A stretch of DNA of 40,409 nt from CAZCAC01 sp964496575. Its GTDB lineage: Bacteria; Planctomycetota; UBA1135; GCA-002686595. Position 1 is the first letter of the stretch; each line of letters starts with the position of its first letter. Both the position numbers and the translations under genes were made by a program. Below the pieces are notes generated by a model. The model saw nothing but the letters and a program-made list of their open reading frames with translations. It ran no database searches and was not told the origin of the DNA. The stretch is taken from assembly GCA_964496575.1 (NCBI GenBank), contig CAZCAC010000077.1, positions 1 through 40,409 of the forward strand, written 5' to 3'. Shown one piece after another: positions 1 through 5,330 of the stretch.

Positions 1-1
1 C

Positions 2-352
2 GAGCGCCGGGGCTCGGTACCCCCGGCCGCGCCGCGGGTGGTGACGCCGCCGCCCCGCCCCGCGCCAGCCCCGCCGCCACCGGCCCCCGCTCCACCGCCG
101 CCGGCGATGACCTCCAAGGTGCAGCCCGCCCTGAAGTCCGCCCCGACCTTCACCGGGAGCCCCGGCCCGGCTCCCCCCCGATCTCCGGCCGCGTCCCCCG
201 CCCCGCGCCCGGCGAGCCGTGCGCCGGTCGGGGCGTCCCTCTCCTCGACCGAGATCAAGGCGATCCTCGAGCACGCCGGAGGGGGGTGTCCGCTGGGCCC
301 GTGCCAGGGCTGTCCGCACCAGGAAGTGAACACCGGATCCTGCACCGCCTGA
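2..352 (+). CDS. C-terminal end of a Pro/Ala-rich protein with a helix and Cys-cluster tail (cut by window edge)
   Basis: The frame is open to the left edge, so only the last 116 codons are seen and the start lies outside. About 75 residues are a low-complexity Pro/Ala linker. The last ~38 residues are different: a short amphipathic-looking helix (STEIKAILEHAG, nt 245-280) and then a Cys cluster CPLGPCQGC (nt 287-313, C-x4-C-x2-C) with one more Cys near the end. BMC cargo proteins often carry a short amphipathic helix joined by a disordered linker, acting as an encapsulation peptide, so this may be a cargo enzyme's targeting tail. The Cys cluster could bind metal or an Fe-S centre, but this is inference. 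It is followed by BMC-H after 73 nt. The main domain, and hence the function, is not visible. Confidence 0.65.
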   Translation, partial: ERRGSVPPAAPRVVTPPPRPAPAPPPPAPAPPPPAMTSKVQPALKSAPTFTGSPGPAPPRSPAASPAPRPASRAPVGASLSSTEIKAILEHAGGGCPLGPCQGCPHQEVNTGSCTA

Positions 353-377
353 GCGCCCGGGTCCGCACAGCGAATTC

Positions 378-397
378 CGAGCTCCTCGAAGAGCTCG
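378..397 (+). promoter_or_regulatory. Hairpin upstream of the BMC-H gene
   Basis: CGAGCTC (378-384) and GAGCTCG (391-397) form a perfect 7-bp stem with loop CTCGAA. It ends 28 nt before the BMC-H ATG. No T-run follows, so it is not an obvious terminator. It may be an mRNA-stabilising or processing stem. Confidence 0.4.
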
Positions 398-425
398 ACC
401 ACGACAACGAGCATCCAGAAAACAA

Positions 426-716
426 ATGAGTACCAACATCGCATTGGGGCTGATCGAGACCCGAGGCCTCGTGGGGTCGGTGGAAGCCGCCGACGCCATG
501 TGCAAGGCGGCCAAGGTCGACCTCATCGGCAAGGAGATCTCCGGCGGAGGGCTGGTGACCGTGATGGTGCGAGGCGAGGTCGGCGCGGTGAAGGCGGCGG
601 TCGAGGCCGGCGCCGCGGCCGCTCGGCGCGTCGGCGAGCTGGTCAGCCAGCACGTCATCCCGCGCCCCGCCGGGGACATCGAGCCGTTCCTGCCGCAATC
701 ATCCGACGCCGAGTGA
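426..716 (+). CDS. BMC-H hexameric shell protein (EutM/PduA/CcmK type)
   Basis: A 96-residue protein consisting of one complete Pfam BMC domain. The N-terminus ALGLIETRGLVGSVEAADAM (from residue 6) and the end of the domain, with HVIPRP, are family hallmarks. The pore loop reads ISGGG (residues 38-42), a small uncharged pore like EutM/PduA. Hexamers of this family tile the facets of the protein shell, and the central pore passes small polar metabolites. It is the only BMC-H in the visible operon and should be the most abundant shell protein. It is separated from its neighbours by 70-80 nt on both sides, each gap holding a hairpin, whereas the next three shell genes overlap. A Ser/Asp/Glu-containing tail of about 10 residues follows the domain. 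Confidence 0.97.
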   Translation: MSTNIALGLIETRGLVGSVEAADAMCKAAKVDLIGKEISGGGLVTVMVRGEVGAVKAAVEAGAAAARRVGELVSQHVIPRPAGDIEPFLPQSSDAE

Positions 717-740
717 GTGCTGCTCCGCCGCACCATCGCT

Positions 741-758
741 CCCCGCTCTCCCGCGGGG
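741..758 (+). promoter_or_regulatory. Hairpin between BMC-H and BMC-T genes
   Basis: CCCCGC (741-746) and GCGGGG (753-758) form a perfect 6-bp stem with loop TCTCCC, 34 nt before the BMC-T start. No T-tract follows. Together with the stem at 378-397 it brackets the BMC-H coding sequence. A role as transcript end-protector or partial attenuator is inference. Confidence 0.4.
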
Positions 759-792
759 TCGGCGACGGGGCGGCGCGTGAGGAACGACCTCG

Positions 793-1443
793 ATGACTCC
801 CTCGACCTCCATCCAGGCGGAGCTGCGCGGAGCGGTCCTGATCGACCAGATGCAGCCCCAGTTCGCCGCGACCATCGCGACGAACTCCGACGGCTTCTTC
901 CCCGTCTCCGGGGAGAGTGCGTTCTGGCTGGAGGTGCACCCGGGGATCGTGGTCAATTCCCTGCTCGACATCGCCCTGAAGGCGTGCGAGGTCCGACCCG
1001 GTGCGCTGATCGCCGAGCGTTCGTTCGGCACCCTCGAGGTGCACGGCCCCGACCAGGGGCAGGTGCGGCAGGCGCGGGCGTTGATCCTCGAGCAGCTGGG
1101 CGTCGGCGCCGATGGGGGGCTCGAGCCGTTCGTGCACACCAGCCGCGTGATCCGGCAGATCGACGATCACCAGGCGATGCTGCTCAACCGCTCGCGCACG
1201 GGGATGCTGGTCCTGGGGCGCGACACCCTCTTCACCCTGGAGGTGAACCCCGCGGTGTTCGCGCTGCTCGCCGCCAACGAGGCGGAGAAGGCCTCCGACG
1301 TCCGGCTGGTCAGCCTGGAGAACAACGGCGCGGTCGGTCGCTTGCAGCTCGCCGGTTCCGACGCGCAGATCGAGCAGGCGGTGGCGCGGATCGAGCTCGT
1401 GCTCTCGCAGGTGAAAGGCCGCAGCAACCGGGGGGTCGACTGA
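793..1443 (+). CDS. BMC-T shell protein, tandem-domain, stacked-trimer type
   Basis: 216 residues with two permuted BMC domains in tandem (about 8-100 and 110-210). It resembles, as I recall the sequences, the double-stacking BMC-T proteins of the Haliangium ochraceum shell and CsoS1D: LRGAVLIDQMQPQ near the start, the LEVHPGIVVNSLLDIALKA stretch, then ERSFGTLEVHG and, in the second half, LFTLEVNP and LAANEAEKA. Such trimers form pseudohexagonal tiles; stacked dimers of trimers enclose a chamber with gated pores thought to pass larger substrates or cofactors. A GAGGA ribosome-binding sequence lies at 779-783. The stop TGA overlaps the next ATG by one base, so translation is probably coupled to the BMC-P gene. 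Confidence 0.93.
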   Translation: MTPSTSIQAELRGAVLIDQMQPQFAATIATNSDGFFPVSGESAFWLEVHPGIVVNSLLDIALKACEVRPGALIAERSFGTLEVHGPDQGQVRQARALILEQLGVGADGGLEPFVHTSRVIRQIDDHQAMLLNRSRTGMLVLGRDTLFTLEVNPAVFALLAANEAEKASDVRLVSLENNGAVGRLQLAGSDAQIEQAVARIELVLSQVKGRSNRGVD

Positions 1444-1775
1444 TGTTCCTCGGACGCGTCATCGGCGAGGTCTGGGCGACCCGCAAGGTCTGTGACCTCT
1501 CGGGGAAGCGGCTCCTGGTGGTCGAGGCGCTCGACGACAAGAACGACCCCGAAGCGGACAAGGTGACGCCCGTGGTGGCCGCCGACCCGATCGGGGCGGG
1601 GATCGGCGAGACGGTGGTCGTCGCCTTCGGCAAGGCGGCGCGCGTTGCCTGCGGGGGGGACGGCGACTTCGCCTTCGAGGCCGCGGTGGTGGGGATCGTC
1701 GATGATTTCCACATCCCCGACGCTCCCGCGTCGTGGCGTTCGGAGAGGTCTCGTCTGGCGGGAGGTGAGAGCTGA
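1443..1775 (+). CDS. BMC-P pentameric vertex protein 1 (EutN/CcmL family)
   Basis: 110 residues matching the EutN/CcmL fold: MFLGRVIGEVWATRK at the N-terminus, then LLVVEAL, the diagnostic VVAADPIGAGIGETVVV and GKAARVA. Pentamers of this family cap the vertices of the icosahedral shell. The start ATG at 1443 overlaps the stop of the BMC-T gene (TGATG). The tail after residue ~90 (HIPDAPASWRSERSRLAGGES) is longer than in the minimal family. It lies in tandem with a second BMC-P, also joined by a TGATG overlap, so stoichiometry is probably held by translational coupling. Confidence 0.95.
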   Translation: MFLGRVIGEVWATRKVCDLSGKRLLVVEALDDKNDPEADKVTPVVAADPIGAGIGETVVVAFGKAARVACGGDGDFAFEAAVVGIVDDFHIPDAPASWRSERSRLAGGES

Positions 1776-2110
1776 TGCACGTCTGCACCGTCGTCGGCAA
1801 GGTCTGGGCCACCCAGAAGGAACGGACCCTGGAGGGCGTGCGCCTGCTCGTCGTGCGCCCCTTCACCTCCGACGGCAAGGAGAGCGCCGAGACGATGATC
1901 GCGGCGGACCCGATCGGCGCTGGCCTTGGCGAGCGCGTGCTGGTCGCGCACGGCCGCGCCGCGCGCCACGCGATCGGCAAGGGACACGACATCGGCTTCC
2001 AGACCGCGATCGTGGCGATCATCGACTCCATGGAGCTGGAGCGCGGCCGTGTCGTGGGACAGACCGCGGACGGTGATCTTCCAGGCAACGACCGACCGGG
2101 CGACGAGTAG
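1775..2110 (+). CDS. BMC-P pentameric vertex protein 2 (EutN/CcmL family)
   Basis: 111 residues. MHVCTVVGKVWATQKERTLE, then RLLVVRPF, AADPIGAGLGERVLVAHG and AARHAIG show the EutN/CcmL domain. It is a clear paralogue of the preceding gene. The start ATG overlaps the upstream TGA, and a strong Shine-Dalgarno (GGAGGTGAG, 1761-1769) sits 5 nt before it inside the upstream coding end. The C-terminal ~25 residues are acidic and polar and probably exposed. Two or more BMC-P paralogues are common in shells with several BMC-T proteins, as in Haliangium. What distinguishes the two pentamers cannot be read from sequence. Confidence 0.95.
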   Translation: MHVCTVVGKVWATQKERTLEGVRLLVVRPFTSDGKESAETMIAADPIGAGLGERVLVAHGRAARHAIGKGHDIGFQTAIVAIIDSMELERGRVVGQTADGDLPGNDRPGDE

Positions 2111-2132
2111 CAACTGAACAGTAACCCTCACG

Positions 2133-2726
2133 ATGAGTCGCAACGACAGGAACCCGACCCTCCGCGACGACGTCTCTCTCGAGGCGTCGATCGCCCTGCT
2201 CGAGCTCTCCTCGGTCGCCCGCGGTATCGAGGTGGCCGACGCGATCCTCTGGGAAGCGAAGATCGAGCTGCTCTTCGCCGAGCCGGTGCAGCCGGGGAAG
2301 TACGTGATCCTCCTCACCGGATCGGTGCAGGACCTCACCTCGGCGATGCGGCGCGGCGCCGAGCTCGCCGCCTGCGACCTGGTCGACCAGATGCTGATCC
2401 AGCAGGTCCACGAGCAGGTGATCGTCGGCCTGAAGCGGACCGGTCGGATCAACGGCATCCTCGACGCGCTGGGCGTGGTCGAGACCACCACCGTGGCCTC
2501 GTCGATCCTCGCCGCGGACCTGGCGTTGAAGACCGCCACGGTCGACCTGCTCGAGCTGCGCATCGCCAACGGCCTGGGCGGCAAGAGCTTCTTCACCCTG
2601 ACCGGCGAGGTCAGCGACGTGCGCTCCTCGGTGGTCGCCGCCGCCGCATTCGCCCGGGAGCGCGGACTGCTCGCGCGCGACGTCCTGATCCCGCGGCCTC
2701 ACCCCGAGCTGGTACGCCACCTGTAG
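2133..2726 (+). CDS. BMC-T shell protein, tandem-domain, single-layer type
   Basis: 197 residues with two BMC domains: the first about 18-100 (SIALLELSSVARGIEVADAI), the second about 110-190 (ALGVVETTTVASSILAADLA, then KTATVDLLELRIANGLGGKS and FFTLTGEVSDV). It resembles the single-layer BMC-T1 protein of Haliangium ochraceum as I recall it. The trimer replaces a BMC-H hexamer in the facet. The second-domain pore segment is ANGLGGKS and the first is AEPVQPGK, so the trimer pore differs from that of the BMC-H. The gene starts 22 nt after the BMC-P stop with no good Shine-Dalgarno. The shell set here is therefore H + T(stacked) + P + P + T. Confidence 0.95.
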   Translation: MSRNDRNPTLRDDVSLEASIALLELSSVARGIEVADAILWEAKIELLFAEPVQPGKYVILLTGSVQDLTSAMRRGAELAACDLVDQMLIQQVHEQVIVGLKRTGRINGILDALGVVETTTVASSILAADLALKTATVDLLELRIANGLGGKSFFTLTGEVSDVRSSVVAAAAFARERGLLARDVLIPRPHPELVRHL

Positions 2727-2739
2727 GACGACGATCTCG

Positions 2740-3072
2740 ATGGGTGGGAAGAAGCTGATCACCGAAGGGGATGTCCTCGCCATGGCGCGCGGGGAGGTGC
2801 TGCGTCTCGACCGCGGGACGATCGCCACCCCTTCCGCTCTCGACGCCGCCCACCTCCGGGGGATTCGCGTCGTCCGTGGCGAGGGCGGATCCTGCTCCTC
2901 GGCCTCCGCATCGACGGGGACTAAGAAGGAGTGCCTCTGGCACGGGATGCTCGCTACCGACGGGACCTACGTGGTCCAGGTCGTGGGCGGTCGCGCCACC
3001 GTCACCCGGATCACCGCTCAGGGGCCCGTCCTGCACGGGACCGATTCAGTCGAGGAGCACGGCGCGGGCTGA
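2740..3072 (+). CDS. Small BMC-operon protein with EutQ-like N-terminal segment
   Basis: 110 residues. Residues 5-45 (KLITEGDV then VLRLDRGTIATPSALDAAHL, ending GIRVV) match the pattern at the N-terminus of EutQ, where an I/LTxxDV start is followed by TPxA and a G-hydrophobic strand. The same pattern is present in the ACT protein 124 nt downstream. After a Ser/Gly/Cys-rich linker (46-62), residues 63-110 form a small mostly beta-looking segment (GMLATDGTYVVQVVGGRATV) that I do not recognise. In known BMCs such segments occur on core-associated proteins, so this may be a small adaptor or assembly factor. It is 13 nt downstream of the BMC-T gene, clearly in the operon. The composition is normal for the window. 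Confidence 0.75.
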   Translation: MGGKKLITEGDVLAMARGEVLRLDRGTIATPSALDAAHLRGIRVVRGEGGSCSSASASTGTKKECLWHGMLATDGTYVVQVVGGRATVTRITAQGPVLHGTDSVEEHGAG

Positions 3073-3145
3073 CGCCCGCAATCCAACCGGTCAATAGAAT
3101 AGAATGTTCAGATCACGAAGCTCGTCAGCCTCGAGACCCGCCCAA

Positions 3146-3187
3146 CCTGCTTTCTGCGCGCACCGCGCAGAAACCGACTCCGAGTAG
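3146..3187 (+). repeat. 42-nt shared 5'-leader element, copy 1 (before the ACT gene)
   Basis: This segment matches 37569-37610 at 36 of 42 positions without gaps and stops 8 nt before the ACT gene's ATG. It starts CCTGCTTTCTGCGCGCA and ends GAGTAG. It contains a 10-bp inverted repeat, TTTCTGCGCG (3151-3160) and CGCGCAGAAA (3164-3173), with a 3-nt loop. The other copy is upstream of valS in the same position and orientation. It could be an operator or an RNA regulator, but not a terminator, since there is no T-run. Confidence 0.7.
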
Positions 3188-3195
3188 CACGAAGG

Positions 3196-3699
3196 ATGAG
3201 CCGTCGATTCCTGACCGCCGAAGACGTACGCCGCGCCGGGTCGAAGGAGATCCTGGTCGACGCCGAGACGGTGGTCACGCCGCAGGCGCTGGACGTGGCG
3301 CGCTCCACCGGCGTCACCATCCGCACCGGCTCCGGGCCCTACACCGAGCCTTCGCCCGATCGCGGACCGGACGCCGCGGAGTCCTCGCTGCACCTGCCAG
3401 CCCTGCCCGAGCCCGCCGGGGAGCTGATCGGGACCGGAGTGATCGTCACCTGCGTCGGGCGCAACCGACCCGGGGTGCTCTCCGAGGTCACCTCGGAGGT
3501 CGCGGCCGCGAACGCGAGCATCCACGATGTCTCCCAGAGGATGGTCGGCGAGTACTTCCACCTGGTGCTGGTCGTGGAGCTCACCACGCCGCAGGAATTC
3601 GCCGGCCTCAAGGAGCGCCTCGAGTGCCTCGGTGGCCAGGACGACTACGTCGTGCGCGTCATGCACGAGCGCGTCTTCCGCTTCATGCACCGCATCTGA
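3196..3699 (+). CDS. ACT-domain protein (UPF0237 family) with EutQ-like BMC tag
   Basis: 167 residues in three parts. Residues 4-43 (RFLTAEDVRRAGSKEILVDA, then VVTPQALDVA and a TGVTIR strand) repeat the EutQ-like segment of the preceding gene. Residues 44-78 are a Pro-rich linker. Residues 79-167 are an ACT domain of the UPF0237 type: GVIVTCVGRNRPGVLSEVTS, then IHDVSQRMVGEYFHLVLVVE, ending FRFMHRI, which is the usual C-terminus of the family. Stand-alone UPF0237 proteins are about 90 residues, so the N-terminal third is an addition. ACT domains bind small ligands, often amino acids, and regulate partners. The gene is followed 15 nt later by UPF0210, its usual neighbour in other bacteria. The tag suggests the pair is tied to the microcompartment. 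Confidence 0.92.
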   Translation: MSRRFLTAEDVRRAGSKEILVDAETVVTPQALDVARSTGVTIRTGSGPYTEPSPDRGPDAAESSLHLPALPEPAGELIGTGVIVTCVGRNRPGVLSEVTSEVAAANASIHDVSQRMVGEYFHLVLVVELTTPQEFAGLKERLECLGGQDDYVVRVMHERVFRFMHRI

Positions 3700-3714
3700 T
3701 CCGAGGAGCATACC

Positions 3715-5079
3715 GTGGCCTTCACCGACCAGGAGATCCTCGAGACCATTCGCATGGTCGAGCTGGAGACGCTCGACATCCGGACCACCACGCTCGGGAT
3801 CTCGCTGCTCGACTGCGCCGATCCCGACCTGGAGAGCACCTGCGAGAAGGTCTACACCAAGATTGTCCACCACGCGAAGAACCTGGTTCCGGTCGCCGAC
3901 TCGATCGCCGCCGACTACGGCGTGCCGATCGTCAACAAGCGGATCGCGGTCACCCCGGTCTCCTGGATCGCCGGACCCAGCGGGGCGGACGATCTGACGC
4001 CGCTGGCCCTGGCGCTCGACGCGGCGGCCAAGGAGGTCGGCGTCGACTTCATCGGCGGTTACACCACCTACGTCCACAAGGGATTCACTCGGGCCGACGA
4101 TCGGCTGCTGGAGTCGATCCCCCAGGCCCTCGCCAGCACCGACCACGTCTGCTCCTCGGTCTCCCTCGGCAGCACTCGGGCGGGGATCAACATGAGCGCC
4201 GTGGCCCGCTTCTCCGACGTCGTGCTGGAAACCGCACGGCTCACCGCGAAGGAGGGAGGGCTCGGCTGCGCCAAGCTGGTCTGCTTCTGCAACGTGGTTG
4301 AGGACAACCCCTTCGTCGCCGGCGCGCACGTCGGCATCGGTGAGGCGGAGACGGTGCTCAACGTCGGCGTGTCCGGCCCCGGCGTGGTGCGCTCGGCGCT
4401 GGAGCGCCTGGGTCCCGACGCGGACCTGCTCGCTGTCGCCTCGGTGATCAAGCGCACCGCCTTCAAGATCACTCGCATGGGCGAGCTGGTCGGCCGGGAG
4501 GCGGCGAAGCGGCTCGGGACCTCCTTCGGCATCGTCGACATCAGCCTGGCGCCGACCCCGGCGGTGGGGGACTCGGTTGCGGACATCCTCGAGCTGATGG
4601 GCGTCGAGCGAACCGGCGCCCCCGGCACCACGGCGCTCTTGGCGCTGCTCACCGACGCCGTGAAGAAGGGTGGGGCGATGGCCTCCTCCAGCGTGGGCGG
4701 ACTCTCCGGCGCGTTCATCCCGGTCTCCGAGGACCAGGGGATGATCGACGCGGTCGAGGCGGGCGCGCTCTCGCTGGCCAAGCTGGAGGCGATGACCGCC
4801 GTCTGCTCGGTCGGGCTCGACATGGTCGCCGTCCCCGGCGACACCCCGGCGCACGTCCTGACCGGCATCATCGCCGACGAGATGGCGATCGGGATGATCA
4901 ACAGCAAGACGACGGCGGTCCGGATCATCCCGGTGCCCGGCAAGGGACCGGGCGAGACAGTGGAGTGGGGCGGGCTCCTCGGCACCGCGATCGTCCAGGA
5001 TCCGGGTACCTTCGGCTGCGATGTCCTGCACCGGCGAGGGGGACGAATCCCCGCTCCGGTACAGGGATTCAAGAACTGA
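3715..5079 (+). CDS. UPF0210/DUF711 protein (RNR/PFL-like fold), probable BMC-associated
   Basis: 454 residues, the full family length, starting with GTG behind a GAGGAG Shine-Dalgarno (3702-3707). Family landmarks are IRTTTLGISLLDCADPD (22-38), LVCFCNVVEDNPFVAGA (188-204), AVCSVGLDM (362-370) and RGGRIPAP near the end (441-448). Structures of this family are classed with the ribonucleotide reductase/pyruvate formate-lyase barrel, but no reaction is established. I see no RVxGY-type glycyl-radical motif, so it is unlikely to be a classical glycyl-radical enzyme. Cys34, Cys190, Cys192 and Cys364 are candidate functional residues. It is the last gene of the BMC operon here and pairs with the ACT protein. 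No tag is visible on this protein, so it may be recruited through its partner. Confidence 0.96.
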   Translation: MAFTDQEILETIRMVELETLDIRTTTLGISLLDCADPDLESTCEKVYTKIVHHAKNLVPVADSIAADYGVPIVNKRIAVTPVSWIAGPSGADDLTPLALALDAAAKEVGVDFIGGYTTYVHKGFTRADDRLLESIPQALASTDHVCSSVSLGSTRAGINMSAVARFSDVVLETARLTAKEGGLGCAKLVCFCNVVEDNPFVAGAHVGIGEAETVLNVGVSGPGVVRSALERLGPDADLLAVASVIKRTAFKITRMGELVGREAAKRLGTSFGIVDISLAPTPAVGDSVADILELMGVERTGAPGTTALLALLTDAVKKGGAMASSSVGGLSGAFIPVSEDQGMIDAVEAGALSLAKLEAMTAVCSVGLDMVAVPGDTPAHVLTGIIADEMAIGMINSKTTAVRIIPVPGKGPGETVEWGGLLGTAIVQDPGTFGCDVLHRRGGRIPAPVQGFKN

Positions 5080-5091
5080 CCGGCGCGCCGG
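5080..5091 (+). other. Perfect palindrome directly after the BMC operon's last stop
   Basis: CCGGCGCGCCGG begins right after the TGA of the UPF0210 gene. It could fold as a short GC stem and mark the operon's end, but there is no T-run. Further on, TTCCCGG (5213-5219) and CCGGGAA (5226-5232) form a 7-bp hairpin in the leader of the next gene. The 251 nt between the two genes hold no other feature I can support. Confidence 0.3.
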
Positions 5092-5330
5092 CGCTCACCG
5101 CCAGCGGTTTCTCGTCCGCCCGCGTCGGAGTGGGCCCTTTCTTCCCGGAACGAAGTACCGTCCGGTCGAAGGGGCGCACCGGATGGCGCCGTCAGAGGGG
5201 TGTGGAAGAAGTTTCCCGGCGAAAACCGGGAAGGAATGCAGGTGCACTCAAGACCGGCGAGGTGGGTGCCGACACCGTCTCCTGGCGACGAGACGTGCCC
5301 TCCGTTCCCCCGACCCTCGCCGTCATCGAC

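Noticed and set aside
2092..2110. ACCGACC and GAGTAG near the end of the second BMC-P gene resembling the 3' part of the 42-nt element
   Set aside because: It lies inside coding sequence, the spacing differs and the 5' two-thirds of the element is missing.
3091..5031. A 646-codon minus-strand frame opposite the ACT and UPF0210 genes
   Set aside because: Both plus-strand genes match known families over their full length. The antisense frame is compositionally odd and spans two real genes.
4990..5079. Glycyl-radical motif at the C-terminus of the UPF0210 protein
   Set aside because: The RGGRIPAP segment is the normal UPF0210 ending and does not fit the RVxGY-type radical loop.
5092..5330. Possible c-di-GMP riboswitch upstream of the HD-GYP gene
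   Set aside because: The hairpin at 5213-5232 is present, but the conserved core of the known c-di-GMP aptamers is not.
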